44,786 nucleotides of DNA from Actinoallomurus sp. Its GTDB lineage: Bacteria > Actinomycetota > Actinomycetes > Streptosporangiales > Streptosporangiaceae. Position numbers and translations under genes: made by a program. Within the stretch, counting starts at the first letter, position 1. Every line of letters begins with the position of its first letter. The notes beneath the pieces were generated by a model. It did no database searches and was not told the origin of the DNA. It saw only the letters and a program-made list of their open reading frames with translations. Shown piece after piece: positions 25,365 through 34,002 of this stretch. The stretch spans positions 1-44,786 of the forward strand of contig JAOPYG010000011.1 of the NCBI GenBank assembly GCA_025964685.1. Reading direction: 5' to 3'.

Positions 25365-26200
25365 TTCGCCTCCCCCAGCTCGATCGGCACGCCGACGAGC
25401 GATCCGTACTCGGTCCAGGATCCGTCGTAGTTCTTCACGTCCGGCAGGCCCAGCAGCTCGTGCAGGGCGAACCAGGTGTGCGACGAGCGCTCGCCGATGC
25501 GGCAGTAGGCGATCGTCGGCTTGGACAGGTCGACGCCCGCCTCTTGGTACAGATCCCGCAGCTCCTCGTCGGAGCGGAAGGTGCCGTCGTCGTTGGCCGC
25601 CTTGGACCACGGGATGCTGCGTGCCGTCGGGATGTGACCGCCGCGCTGCGCCTGCTCCTGCGGCAGGTGCGCCGGAGCGAGCAGCTTGCCGGTGAACTCA
25701 TCCGGGGAACGCACGTCGACGAGGTTCTTGTCGCCGATGGCCTCGACGACCTCCTCGCGGAAGGCGCGGATCGAGGCGTCCTGCTCCGTGGCGGAGTAGG
25801 AGGTCTTCGGCCGCGACGGAACGTCCTCGACGAGGTCGCGGGAGTCCAGCTCCCACTTCTTACGGCCGCCGTCCAGGAGCTTGACGTTCTGGTGGCCGTA
25901 GAGACGGAAGTACCAGTACGCGTAGGCGGCGAACCAGTTGTTGTTACCGCCGTACAGGACGACGAGGTCGTCGTTGGCGATGCCCTTCTCCGAGAGAAGG
26001 GCCTCGAAACCGGTCTTGTCCACGAAGTCGCGGCGCACCGGGTCCTGCAGTTCGGTCTTCCAGTCGATGCGTACGGCGCCACGGATGTGGCCCTTCTCGT
26101 ACGCGCTGGTGTCCTCGTCGACCTCGACGAGAACGATGCCGGGGTCGTTGAGGTGCGCCTGCACCCAGTCAGCGTCGACCAGGACGTCGGAGCGGCTCAT
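25361..26200 (-). CDS. Thiosulfate sulfurtransferase (tandem rhodanese)
   Basis: 279 aa with two rhodanese domains (about 1-130 and 145-275). The active-site loop is CRIGERS with Cys233, the mycobacterial CysA/SseA form. The enzyme moves sulfane sulfur from thiosulfate to cyanide or to thiol acceptors and feeds sulfur metabolism. AGGAGGA lies 8 nt before the ATG. It is the middle gene of a DUF4395-rhodanese-sseC unit on the minus strand and ends at a strong terminator after sseC. Confidence 0.95.
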   Translation of the reverse strand: MSRSDVLVDADWVQAHLNDPGIVLVEVDEDTSAYEKGHIRGAVRIDWKTELQDPVRRDFVDKTGFEALLSEKGIANDDLVVLYGGNNNWFAAYAYWYFRLYGHQNVKLLDGGRKKWELDSRDLVEDVPSRPKTSYSATEQDASIRAFREEVVEAIGDKNLVDVRSPDEFTGKLLAPAHLPQEQAQRGGHIPTARSIPWSKAANDDGTFRSDEELRDLYQEAGVDLSKPTIAYCRIGERSSHTWFALHELLGLPDVKNYDGSWTEYGSLVGVPIELGEAK

Positions 26201-26277
26201 GCTGTTGTCCTCCTAGTGGGAGCGGCAGTTCGGTCGTCTTGCACTCGCGGCATGGCCACACTCTGAGCGATCACGTC

Positions 26278-26700
26278 CTAGGACGTGGCCCGCCCAGGGG
26301 TGAGCCGGCGAATGAGCAGGTAGGCCTCGCAGCCCAGGCACAACCCGAAGGCGGCGTTGAGGAAGGCCGCGATCAGCGCGAACGCTGTCGCGGTCATACC
26401 CAGCGCCGGGATCCCCAGGGCGTAACCCAGCACTCCGACCAGCGCGAACGCCGCGCCCACCCCCTGCGCGAAGCGGGGCGGGGCCTCCGGCTCGAGCTCC
26501 TTGGGAGGGCCGAGCCGAGGGCGGACGAAAGCTTGGTAGATCAGGCCGTACGGTGCGCTCCGGAGACCGAACACGACTCCGATGACGAACACGACGGCCT
26601 GTGCCGTCAGCAGCGGCCAGCTACTGGTCACCAAAACGACGATCAGGACAAGTGACGTGAGAACCGCGCTGAAGCGCTGGCCTCTTGGGTCGACCTGCAT
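26278..26700 (-). CDS. DUF4395 membrane protein
   Basis: 140 aa with four predicted membrane helices and the DUF4395 features: D-PR--RFSA near the start, GL-RSAPYG-IY in the middle and CLGCEAYLL at the end. The C-LG-C pair could be redox-active or bind metal. The family is regularly found between a membrane-anchored thioredoxin and a rhodanese, as here, implying a part in thiol or sulfur transfer across the membrane. The exact reaction is unknown. Confidence 0.85.
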   Translation of the reverse strand: MQVDPRGQRFSAVLTSLVLIVVLVTSSWPLLTAQAVVFVIGVVFGLRSAPYGLIYQAFVRPRLGPPKELEPEAPPRFAQGVGAAFALVGVLGYALGIPALGMTATAFALIAAFLNAAFGLCLGCEAYLLIRRLTPGRATS

Positions 26701-26963
26701 CGGACGATGCTCCTGGTGACGGCGGCGAGTGAGACGGGCGTGAAAGGGCCAACCAACTCAGGCCGTACGACAGAGCGCGGTGGCGACGCGGCAGAAGTCG
26801 ACCGCCCGTCGCTTGGTCAGCAGCTCTGTCCAGGATCGCACGACACGATAGTAAGCGGCGTCTCGCTCCGCGTAAAATGCCACCTCGGTAGAGAGTTTCG
26901 CGGACCCCCTCCGAACTGCGGATTCACGGGCCACAACTTCGCGCGACACCACCATGATCGGCC

Positions 26964-27389
26964 TCAGCCCACGGTCTCGCCGAGGGCGGCGACGATGTCC
27001 GCCTTGCGCGGCAGGCCCGACCCGCGACGAACGATGCCGCCGTCGGCGTCCAGCACGAGCACCGTCGGAGTCCGCAGGACGTTCAGACGGCGCACGAGGT
27101 CCAGGTGGGCCTCGGCGTCGATCTCCACGTGGGCGACACCGTCGACCATGCCGGCGACCTCGGTGAGGATCCGGCGCGTGGCGCGGCAGGGGGCGCAGAA
27201 CGCCGTGGAGAACTGCACCAGCGTGGCCTTCTCGCCCAGCTCCGTGCCGAGCTCGGACTCGCCGAGACGCTCCACGTCACCGTCCTCCTGCTGCGAGCGC
27301 GCGCGCAGCAGGCCGTTGCGGCTGCGCCAGACCAAGCCGAGCGCCGTGCCGAGAACGAGCGCCGCCACCGCGACGTAGATACCGGTCAT
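26964..27389 (-). CDS. Membrane-anchored thioredoxin-like protein
   Basis: 141 aa from ATG 27389: an N-terminal membrane helix (3-21), a charged linker and a thioredoxin domain with CAPC (Cys65, Cys68) and the cis-proline loop RTPT. The orientation of the helix would place the domain either side; positive residues just after the helix favour the cytoplasmic side. A further ATG at 27422 would add 11 residues; neither has a clear ribosome-binding site. The neighbours are DUF4395 and rhodanese downstream and an anti-sigma gene upstream, so it may respond to thiol stress. Confidence 0.88.
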   Translation of the reverse strand: MTGIYVAVAALVLGTALGLVWRSRNGLLRARSQQEDGDVERLGESELGTELGEKATLVQFSTAFCAPCRATRRILTEVAGMVDGVAHVEIDAEAHLDLVRRLNVLRTPTVLVLDADGGIVRRGSGLPRKADIVAALGETVG

Positions 27390-27431
27390 CGATGAGCACA
27401 AGGCGAGCACCGCCCGCTTCATTCCCGCATT

Positions 27432-28133
27432 TCACACTCGGACGCGGAGGAGACGCTGCCCGTCGACCGTGCGCACCTCGACCGCCGCGAGGTCCTGTGC
27501 GGGGATCATCGACGAGCCGTGGAAGCTGGCCGAACCGTAGTACTGCACCTGCCAGCCGCCCGCGATGTCCTTGCGCCCCTTCTTGTCGATCGCCACCAGA
27601 TGACAGTGCTCGCCGAACGGAGCCCCGGCCAGGTCCACCACGAAGGCGGTGCCCCAGTCCTTGGGCTGCAGGGAGATCGCGGCCCGCACGCCGGTGACCG
27701 GATCGTTTCCATTGACCGTCCGGGTCGCCACCGCCGAGGCCGTCGGAGCGGACTGTGACGGGACCGGCCGGGCCGTCTCCCCGTCCGTGCCCGTCATGGC
27801 GCGTACGCCCACGCCGGTCACGACGATCAGCGCGGCCGCGGCCGCCAGCAGCCAGACTCGGTTCGAACGCCGCCGCCTCCGGCTCTCGTCGGCCGCCTTG
27901 GCCAGGACCGTGTCCAGCAGTTCCTCGGGCGGGGGGCCCAGCTGCGCGACCTGTTCCTCGGTGACCCGGCCGAGCATGGCCGGCAGCCCGGCGAGGGAGG
28001 CCAGCTCGTCGCGGCAACGCGTGCAGACGCTCAGATGGGCGTCCACCTCGGCGCGCTCCGCGGGCTCGATGGCGCCCAGGACGTACACACCGAGCGATAT
28101 CCGTAGCCGAGAGCATTCGGTGCTGGAAGTCAT
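27432..28133 (-). CDS. Zinc-binding membrane anti-sigma factor
   Basis: 233 aa. The N-terminal anti-sigma domain has His33-x3-Cys37-x2-Cys40, the zinc motif of ZAS proteins. A transmembrane helix follows at about 93-112 after an Arg-rich stretch. The extracytoplasmic domain (about 120-233) may sense or stabilise. Its ATG overlaps the stop of the sigma gene by four bases (ATGA), the usual arrangement for a cognate pair. ZAS proteins release their sigma factor on oxidation of the Cys pair; the layout is like RslA of mycobacteria. Confidence 0.93.
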   Translation of the reverse strand: MTSSTECSRLRISLGVYVLGAIEPAERAEVDAHLSVCTRCRDELASLAGLPAMLGRVTEEQVAQLGPPPEELLDTVLAKAADESRRRRRSNRVWLLAAAAALIVVTGVGVRAMTGTDGETARPVPSQSAPTASAVATRTVNGNDPVTGVRAAISLQPKDWGTAFVVDLAGAPFGEHCHLVAIDKKGRKDIAGGWQVQYYGSASFHGSSMIPAQDLAAVEVRTVDGQRLLRVRV

Positions 28134-28639
28134 GGCGCCAACCCCCGTTCCTCAAGTGCGAGTTTCAGCGCTCGCAGCGCATAGTAGGACCGCGATTTCA
28201 CCGTGCCGGGTGGCACGCCGAGCGCCGCCGCGGCCTCGGCCACCGACCGGCCGTGGTAGTAGGTCTCGACCAGCACCGCCCTGTGGTCCGCGCTCAGGTC
28301 GGCGAGTGCTTCCGCGAACGTCCACGACTCGAGGGCGCGGCCGATCTCGTCGGTGGCCGGTACGGCCGCGAGTCCGGCCTCCCCGGCCTCAGGTGGCCTG
28401 GACTGCCGCGCCCGGTGGGCGTCGACGACCAGGTTTCGGGCGACCGTGAAGAGCCACGGCCTTATCGGGCGGCCGTCAAGAGCCTCCGGATGACGCCACG
28501 CACGCAGCAACGTCTCCTGGACCACGTCCTCCGCCTGATGCCGATCTCCCTCGGTCAGGCGCAGGACATACCCCAGGAGCGGTCCCCCGTGTTCGGCGTA
28601 CAGAGCACGCAGGAGGCGCTCGTTCGCAGTTGGTCCCAC
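28130..28639 (-). CDS. ECF-family RNA polymerase sigma factor, SigL-like
   Basis: 169 aa with sigma region 2 (about 10-80; AEDVVQETLLRAWRHP and RPWLFTVARNLVVDAHRA) and region 4 (about 113-165; HTH with SVAEAAAALGVPPGTVKSRSYYALRAL). There is no region 1 or 3, as in ECF factors. The start is GTG 28639, and the promoter leaves no untranslated leader. Its anti-sigma gene overlaps the stop. The promoter matches the mycobacterial SigL type (TGAACC ... CGT), and the ZAS partner supports a SigL/RslA-like redox or envelope response. Confidence 0.93.
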   Translation of the reverse strand: MGPTANERLLRALYAEHGGPLLGYVLRLTEGDRHQAEDVVQETLLRAWRHPEALDGRPIRPWLFTVARNLVVDAHRARQSRPPEAGEAGLAAVPATDEIGRALESWTFAEALADLSADHRAVLVETYYHGRSVAEAAAALGVPPGTVKSRSYYALRALKLALEERGLAP

Positions 28640-28645
28640 AGTTCA

Positions 28646-28673
28646 AACACGTATCACTGCAGCGGTCGGTTCA
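28646..28673 (-). promoter_or_regulatory. Autoregulatory ECF promoter, leaderless
   Basis: Minus strand TGAACC (28673-28668), a 16-nt spacer and CGTGTT (28651-28646) match the known SigL-type consensus. The -10 ends 6 nt before the GTG start, so the transcript should begin at the start codon. Confidence 0.8.
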
Positions 28674-28682
28674 CCGTAAGAG

Positions 28683-28712
28683 CCCCGATTTCGGACCGAT
28701 CCAAATTCGGGG
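28683..28712 (-). terminator. Imperfect hairpin after the DUF2993 gene
   Basis: CCCCGA/TCGGGG arms (28683-28688 and 28707-28712) with an inner AT pairing and one bulge form a hairpin 20 nt past the DUF2993 stop; TCTTAC follows on the minus strand. Confidence 0.45.
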
Positions 28713-28733
28713 GCCGCCGCGCAGCCCAGGCTT

Positions 28734-29429
28734 TCAGTGCTGGTTGAGGCTCTCGAGGTTGACGTGCTCGCCGACGGTCGTGACGCGCAGGCCGTCGGGC
28801 TGGACCTGGACGTCGCTGATGCGGGTGTTCAGCGGGAGTCCCTTCACCGGCATCGTGAAGGTGAAGGCCTGCTGGATCAGCGAGACAGGCAGCGTGGCGC
28901 CACCGGCGTTCACCGTCTGCGGCAGGACGCGGACGCTGCGCCCGGAAGGCCGTACGGTCACGGTCGCGGTCAGCGTGCGGGTGACGCCGAGGACGGTCAC
29001 CGGGCCGCGGACCTGCAGCGCGCCGCCCTTGGCCGAGACCTTCATCCCCCGCGGCGATTCCTTGTCGACGTCGGCGTACGAGACGGTCGCCGTCGAGGTC
29101 GCCGTGTCGGCCACCATCTTGGATGAGTCACCGTGCACGGCGTCGGAGAGCGGCGCCTTTACGCCCTTGAGCGTGACCACCGTGTTGGTCAGGTGGACGC
29201 CGAGCTGGGTGACGTCACCGACCTTGACGTCGATCTCGCCGTACTTGCCGTTGAGCGCCTGGTTGAGGAACGGGAAGCCCTTGATCTTCACCGTGGGCTT
29301 GTGGTCCAGGCCGTACTGCGAGGCGACGTTCTTGGCGATCTCGTCCTGCGCCACGACCAGCCCGATCCGGTCGGCGGCGATGACCAGCCCGATCACCAAG
29401 ACCAGGAAGATCACGAGTCCCTTGCGCAT
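28734..29429 (-). CDS. DUF2993 (LmeA-like) exported lipid-binding protein
   Basis: 231 aa: an N-terminal membrane helix or signal (4-20), then a DUF2993 domain with VKIKGFPFLNQALNGKYGEIDV and repeated strand patterns. The mycobacterial member LmeA binds phospholipids and acts in lipomannan elongation; other members are of unknown function. It is a single gene, followed by a hairpin and the ECF sigma gene. GGGAG precedes the ATG. Confidence 0.88.
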   Translation of the reverse strand: MRKGLVIFLVLVIGLVIAADRIGLVVAQDEIAKNVASQYGLDHKPTVKIKGFPFLNQALNGKYGEIDVKVGDVTQLGVHLTNTVVTLKGVKAPLSDAVHGDSSKMVADTATSTATVSYADVDKESPRGMKVSAKGGALQVRGPVTVLGVTRTLTATVTVRPSGRSVRVLPQTVNAGGATLPVSLIQQAFTFTMPVKGLPLNTRISDVQVQPDGLRVTTVGEHVNLESLNQH

Positions 29430-29458
29430 GCCACTCCCGTCGCCGATTCGCGATCACA

Positions 29459-29599
29459 CTACCGGCGCCCGAGGTCTGGCCGAGTCACCTCCGATGATGA
29501 CGTTTCCCCCGATGGGGATCGCTCCGCCGGATGACGCCGCGTCCGGCGGACGGCGATGATGAGCACCAGCACGGCGGCGATGGCCAGGACGGCGTTCAC
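29459..29599 (-). CDS. Possible small single-helix membrane protein
   Basis: 46 codons from GTG 29599: one hydrophobic helix (NAVLAIAAVLVLIIAV) followed by a basic and polar tail. AAGGAGGG lies upstream but 13 nt away, which is long. The frame extends open further upstream through non-coding-looking sequence. The hydrophobic segment is convincing, the start is not. Confidence 0.35.
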   Translation of the reverse strand: MNAVLAIAAVLVLIIAVRRTRRHPAERSPSGETSSSEVTRPDLGRR

Positions 29600-29732
29600 G
29601 ACGTAGTCGGCGCCCTCCTTCGGGGCCGACTCGGGCGTGTGGTGAAAGCACCTCCGGCGTAGGCGAGCAACGCGCCTGCGGCGAGGGCGAGGCGATGCCG
29701 CACGCAGGCACTCGCCGATCAGAGGGGCGTGT

Positions 29733-29987
29733 CTAGCCGCCGGCGAACGGGGGGAGCACCTCGATCGTGCCGTCGTCCGGGAGATCGACGGACGCGTGGG
29801 CACGGGTGCCGACGGGGGCCTCGTCGATGAGGAAGGAGCTGCGTGCGATGACACGTTCGAACTCCTCGCCGCGGTCGGACCCCGCCGTCGCCAGCGCTTC
29901 TTCGAGCGTCGCGGCGTCATACGGCTCTTCGGCGACGCCGGCCGCCGCCCGTGCGGCGGCCCAATATCTGATCAGGCCCTTCGCCAT
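29733..29987 (-). CDS. MoaD/ThiS-family sulfur carrier protein
   Basis: 84 aa beta-grasp protein ending in the diglycine PPFAGG, where sulfur is carried as a thiocarboxylate in MoaD (molybdopterin) or ThiS (thiamine). The N-terminus IRYWAAARAAAG fits MoaD-like proteins. No moaE or thi gene is next to it, so the pathway cannot be fixed. It is divergent from glnR. Confidence 0.88.
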   Translation of the reverse strand: MAKGLIRYWAAARAAAGVAEEPYDAATLEEALATAGSDRGEEFERVIARSSFLIDEAPVGTRAHASVDLPDDGTIEVLPPFAGG

Positions 29988-30130
29988 GGTCCCCTCGCTC
30001 TCATGGTCTACACCACTGCGGTAGTGAGCTATCGCCCGTCATTGGCTATCCTCCCTTAGTAGGGATCCGGGCAGCGCTGCCCTCGGGTCCTCGACGTCTT
30101 TTTGGGGGCCGCCAAGCGAGGAGGCCGTAA

Positions 30131-30841
30131 TTGAGCACTCTGCTTCTGCTGACGAATGTGCTCGAGCCGTCCGATGAGGTACTACCGGCGCTCGGGTTGC
30201 TACTGCATTCGGTACGCGTGGCCCCGGCCGAGGGGGTGGCGCTCATGGACGCGCCACCGTCCGACGTAGTGATCGTCGACGCTCGACGTGATCTCGCGCA
30301 GGCCAAGAGCCTGTGCCGGCTGCTGCGTACGACGGGCCTCGACGTGCCGTTGCTCGCCATCGTGACCGAAGGCGGCCTTGCCGCGCTGACGCCCGAGTGG
30401 GGGCTCGACGACGTGCTGCTCCAGACGGCGGGCCCGGCCGAGGTGGAGGCCCGGCTGCGGCTGGTGGTCGGGCGCACGTCGGCCGCCGAGCCGGACGACG
30501 TGCCGGGCGAGATCCGCAGCGGCGAGCTCACGATCGATGAGGCGACCTACAGCGCGCGGCTGCGCGGCCGCGTACTCGACCTCACGTTCAAGGAGTTCGA
30601 GCTGCTGAAGTACCTGGCCCAGCATCCGGGTCGGGTCTTCACCCGCGCCCAGCTGCTCCAGGAGGTCTGGGGCTATGACTACTTCGGCGGCACGCGCACC
30701 GTCGACGTCCATGTGCGACGGCTACGGGCCAAGCTCGGCACGGAGTACGAATCGCTCATTGGAACGGTCCGCAACGTCGGCTACCGGTTCGTGCCCGACC
30801 ATCGCGCCGAGGCCGAGGAGGAGGCCCCGGCCCACCACTGA
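30131..30841 (+). CDS. glnR: GlnR, nitrogen-control response regulator
   Basis: 236 aa from TTG 30131 (GAGGAGG upstream). The sequence follows Streptomyces GlnR closely: [33 protein letters not shown] and [19 protein letters not shown]. An N-terminal receiver (1-110, Asp50 present but acidic pocket incomplete, as in other GlnR) precedes an OmpR-type winged helix (about 130-225). GlnR activates and represses ammonium assimilation and nitrate genes as an orphan regulator without a dedicated kinase. It is a single gene here, with Pro-rich genes opposite. Confidence 0.96.
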   Translation: MSTLLLLTNVLEPSDEVLPALGLLLHSVRVAPAEGVALMDAPPSDVVIVDARRDLAQAKSLCRLLRTTGLDVPLLAIVTEGGLAALTPEWGLDDVLLQTAGPAEVEARLRLVVGRTSAAEPDDVPGEIRSGELTIDEATYSARLRGRVLDLTFKEFELLKYLAQHPGRVFTRAQLLQEVWGYDYFGGTRTVDVHVRRLRAKLGTEYESLIGTVRNVGYRFVPDHRAEAEEEAPAHH

Positions 30842-30886
30842 GGTCGACCGCTCACCGGTATCGAGCCGCGTCCGTGGACCCGGGAT

Positions 30887-31120
30887 TCACCAGCCCTGGT
30901 TCGGCGGCTGCCACGGCTGACCGGGCGGCGGACCGTTGCCCGGCGGCGGACCCGGAGGCGGGTACGGCGGGGGGTACGGGCCGCTCTGCCCCGGCGGATA
31001 GGGCGGCCGCGGCGGGATGTACGGGTCAGGCGCCTTCGGACCGCTCATGCGGAACAGGAGCACGAGGCCGAATACGCCGAAGATGAGCAGGATGGGGAGT
31101 ACGACCGTCAGCAGTGCCAT
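30887..31120 (-). CDS. Small Pro-rich membrane protein
   Basis: 77 aa: one N-terminal transmembrane helix (about 3-23), then a cytosolic or exported tail of Pro/Gly/Tyr repeats (PPYPPPGPPPG). GAGG precedes the ATG. Second gene of a two-gene unit with the 141-aa protein upstream, which has the same design. Function unknown. Confidence 0.7.
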   Translation of the reverse strand: MALLTVVLPILLIFGVFGLVLLFRMSGPKAPDPYIPPRPPYPPGQSGPYPPPYPPPGPPPGNGPPPGQPWQPPNQGW

Positions 31121-31150
31121 GCCTACGACCTCATCTCGACGCGGAACGAC

Positions 31151-31576
31151 TCACTGATGCCGGTAGGGCCCGTACGGGAAGCCCTGCCGCGGCGGGGGTT
31201 CCGGAGCGGGTTCGGCCGGCCGCCCATGGGTCTCGCGCGCATAGGAACCATACGCGGGCCGTGCGGGCGGCAGGGCCGCGGGAGGCCGGCGGGGCGCGGG
31301 CAGCAGGTCGCGCGACGGCGCCGGCCACGGCTCGGGCTCGGGCTCGGGCTCGCGGTACCCCCACGGGTTGCTCTCCTGTACGGGCTCCGGCGGAGCCGGG
31401 GTGTACGGCTCGGAATAGGCCCCCGCGTACGGCTCGAGGTAGGGCTCCACGTACTGCTCGAAGTAGGGCTCGGGGCGCGGGTCAGGGGCGGCCCACGGGC
31501 GGCCCATCAGCACCAGCACCACCACGAACAGCAGCACGCCGACCGGCACGGCGAGCAGAACCGCCATCAACGGCAT
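31151..31576 (-). CDS. Pro/Tyr/Glu-rich single-pass membrane protein
   Basis: 141 aa from ATG 31576 (a second ATG at 31567 is possible). One transmembrane helix (about 4-24) precedes a long tail of EPY/EPEP and Pro-rich repeats. It is 30 nt upstream of the similar 77-aa gene. The tail resembles flexible cell-wall-spanning segments; no enzymatic domain. Confidence 0.65.
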   Translation of the reverse strand: MPLMAVLLAVPVGVLLFVVVLVLMGRPWAAPDPRPEPYFEQYVEPYLEPYAGAYSEPYTPAPPEPVQESNPWGYREPEPEPEPWPAPSRDLLPAPRRPPAALPPARPAYGSYARETHGRPAEPAPEPPPRQGFPYGPYRHQ

Positions 31577-31722
31577 CCCGGGATCGCCCACGACGACCGC
31601 CTTCCCGCGCAGACAGGGCCAGATGCTATGGCAAACCCCCATACCAGCGGGAGGCCCCCGAAGCAGCCCGAAATCACATCGTGACAGGCGACCTCGGCGC
31701 ATCGGCCCGGCACGCGTCTCGA

Positions 31723-31728
31723 TAGGCT
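31723..31728 (+). promoter_or_regulatory. mshD: -10 element of a leaderless mshD transcript
   Basis: TAGGCT (TAnnnT) ends 7 nt before the mshD ATG, which lacks a ribosome-binding site. Consistent with leaderless transcription. Confidence 0.4.
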
Positions 31729-31735
31729 CCCGGCC

Positions 31736-32599
31736 ATGAGCCTGGCCGTGCGCGATGAACTGACGAACGACGAGGTCGCGGCGGTCCTGGAGGTCACCGA
31801 AGAGGCCGCCGGCGCCGACGGCGTACGCCCCGTGGGTGAGAGTGCCCTGCTGCGGCTGCGCGACGGCGGCGGAGCCGTACTCGCCTACGACGGGGACACG
31901 CTCGCGGGGGCGGCCGTCCTCGACGGAGACTCCGGCGAGCTCGTGGTCCGCCCGGCGCTGCGGAGGCGCGGCCACGGCCGTGCGCTCGCCACCGCGCTCG
32001 CCGGCCAGGTGGAGACGCTGAACGTCTGGGCCCATGGCGAGCTCCCGGGCGCTGTGGCGCTCGCGGACTCGCTCGGCTTCGAACGGTTCCGCGCGCTGTG
32101 GCAGATGCGGCGCCCGTACGGCACGCCGCTCCCCGAGGTCGCCGTGCCCGCCGGTGTGGCACTGCGGACGTTCGAGGTCGGCCGGGACGAGGACGCCTGG
32201 GTGCGCGTCAACGCACGCGCCTTCGCGCACCATCCGGAGCAGGGCCGATGGACGCGCGCCGATCTCGAACGCCGGGAGCGGGAGCCGTGGTTCTCCCCCG
32301 AGGGCTTCTTCCTCGCCGAACGCGACGCTGCGCTGGTCGGCTTCCACTGGACCAAGGTGCACGACGACGACGAGGACGGCCCGATCGGCGAGGTGTACGT
32401 CGTCGGCGTCGACCCGGACGCGCAGGGGCTCGGGCTGGGCCGGGTGCTGACGCTGGCCGGGCTGCGCCACCTCGACGGCCTCCGGCTGCCCGCGGTGATG
32501 CTGTACGTGGACGAGTCGAACACACCGGCCACCGCGCTCTACACAACGCTCGGCTTCGAGCATCGCTCGACCGACGCCATGTACCGCAACTCCCGGTAA
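31736..32599 (+). CDS. mshD: Mycothiol synthase MshD
   Basis: 287 aa, two tandem GNAT acetyltransferase domains (about 1-130 and 140-287). The C-terminal domain has the acetyl-CoA site V-VDPDAQGLGLGRVLT and the ending LYTTLGFEHRSTDAMY typical of MshD. It acetylates Cys-GlcN-Ins, the last step of mycothiol synthesis, the actinobacterial counterpart of glutathione. It stands alone upstream of the pst operon. Confidence 0.95.
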   Translation: MSLAVRDELTNDEVAAVLEVTEEAAGADGVRPVGESALLRLRDGGGAVLAYDGDTLAGAAVLDGDSGELVVRPALRRRGHGRALATALAGQVETLNVWAHGELPGAVALADSLGFERFRALWQMRRPYGTPLPEVAVPAGVALRTFEVGRDEDAWVRVNARAFAHHPEQGRWTRADLERREREPWFSPEGFFLAERDAALVGFHWTKVHDDDEDGPIGEVYVVGVDPDAQGLGLGRVLTLAGLRHLDGLRLPAVMLYVDESNTPATALYTTLGFEHRSTDAMYRNSR

Positions 32600-32706
32600 A
32601 CCTCGCAGCAACCCCACAGCCACCAGCATCGACGCGCCGCGCTGTCGGCCCGTTAACCGTACGGTCGCCTCGCGTAACACCTCCTTTTGCCAGACGTCAG
32701 ATCTGA

Positions 32707-32728
32707 GTTCATTCGCCGTTCACCTAGA
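32707..32728 (+). promoter_or_regulatory. PHO box (PhoP binding site) upstream of pstS
   Basis: Two adjacent 11-bp direct repeats, GTTCATTCGCC and GTTCACCTAGA, match the actinobacterial PHO-box pattern (G-TCA-..). They lie 107 nt before the pstS start, so PhoP should activate pstSCAB at low phosphate. Confidence 0.85.
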
Positions 32729-32834
32729 TCAGAGTGAGTGGTCATCTCTCCTCCTTAGCGTCGGGCATCGATGGTGGGCTCAACCTGGAGAAACGCCAGG
32801 GAGCCGCCCAACTACCTTTTGAGGAGAAGCTTCG

Positions 32835-33923
32835 GTGAAGAACGGCACACGGCTGGCCGCCTTCGGCGGCGTGGCCCTTGTGGGTGCGCTCTCGCTGACC
32901 GCGTGCGGTACGGACAACAACGGCGCCGGCCCTGTCGCTGCCAGCGGCGACTGTGTGAAGACCACGGTCAACGCGGCCGGATCCAGCGCCCAGGCCAACG
33001 CGATGAGTGAGTGGATCAAGGGCTACCAGCAGAGCTGCGCTGGGTCCAACGTTAACTACAGCCCCAGCGGCTCGGGGGCCGGCGTCCAGGCGTTCACCGG
33101 TGGACAGGTGGCCTTCGCCGGCTCCGACTCGGCCCTCAAGCCCGAGGAGCACGGCCCGGCCGACGCGCGCTGCAAGTCCGGAAAGGCGCTCGACCTGCCG
33201 ATGGTCGGCGGCCCGATCGCGATCGTCTACAACCTCAAGGGCGTGGACGGGCTTCAGCTCTCGCCCAAGACGATCGCGGGCATCTTCGCCAGCAAGATCA
33301 AGACCTGGAACGACCCGGCGATCGCCAAGGACAACTCCGGCGTCAAGCTGCCCTCGACCCCGATCAAGCCGCTGCACCGCTCGGACGACTCTGGTACGAC
33401 GGACAACCTCACGAAGTTCCTGCTCGCCACGGCACCGGACGTCTGGACGTTCCCGGGCGGCAAGACCTGGCCGGCCCCGGCCGGCGGTCAGGGCCTCAAG
33501 GGCTCGGACGGCGTCTCCACCGGCGTGAAGCAGGGTGACGGCTCCATCGGCTACGCCGAGCTGTCCTACGCCACCAACGGCAAGCTGCAGACCGCCAAGG
33601 TGGCGAACGGCTCGGGCTCCTTCAGCGAGGTCAGCTCCGCCGCGGCCTCCAAGGCCATCGCCGGCGCGCAGGTCTCCGGACAGGGCAACGACCTCGCCCT
33701 GACGCTCGACTACAAGGCCAAGGACGGCTACCCAATCGTCCTGGTCACCTACGAGATCGCTTGCGAGAAGGGGCTCCCCAGCGAGCAGGCGAAGTTCGTG
33801 AAGTCCTTCCTGACCTACACCTCCGGCCAGCAGGGTCAGTCGATCCTGAGTGGCCTCGGGTACGCCCCGCTGCCGGACTCGATCCTGACCAAGGTCCAGG
33901 CGGCCGTAAAGGGCCTGTCCTGA
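32835..33923 (+). CDS. pstS: PstS, phosphate-binding lipoprotein
   Basis: 362 aa from GTG 32835 (GAGGAG 8 nt upstream). Signal peptide with lipobox LTAC, lipid attachment at Cys24. The mature protein has the phosphate-binding loops of the family (AAGSSAQANAM, SGSGAGVQAF, FAGSDSALK, RSDDSGTTDNLTKFL). It captures phosphate outside the membrane for PstCA. First gene of pstSCAB; 79 nt before pstC. Confidence 0.96.
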   Translation: MKNGTRLAAFGGVALVGALSLTACGTDNNGAGPVAASGDCVKTTVNAAGSSAQANAMSEWIKGYQQSCAGSNVNYSPSGSGAGVQAFTGGQVAFAGSDSALKPEEHGPADARCKSGKALDLPMVGGPIAIVYNLKGVDGLQLSPKTIAGIFASKIKTWNDPAIAKDNSGVKLPSTPIKPLHRSDDSGTTDNLTKFLLATAPDVWTFPGGKTWPAPAGGQGLKGSDGVSTGVKQGDGSIGYAELSYATNGKLQTAKVANGSGSFSEVSSAAASKAIAGAQVSGQGNDLALTLDYKAKDGYPIVLVTYEIACEKGLPSEQAKFVKSFLTYTSGQQGQSILSGLGYAPLPDSILTKVQAAVKGLS

Positions 33924-34002
33924 CCGAGACGCATGCTGAGCCGGCGCGGATCGACCGCGTCGGCTCGGTTGCGTACCACCGCAAGACGAGGAGTGCGAAC
34001 GA

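Noticed and set aside
26758-26955. 65-codon minus-strand frame between DUF4395 and thioredoxin
   Set aside because: No ribosome-binding site, odd composition and lower GC than neighbours; more likely the control region of the DUF4395-sulfurtransferase-sseC operon.
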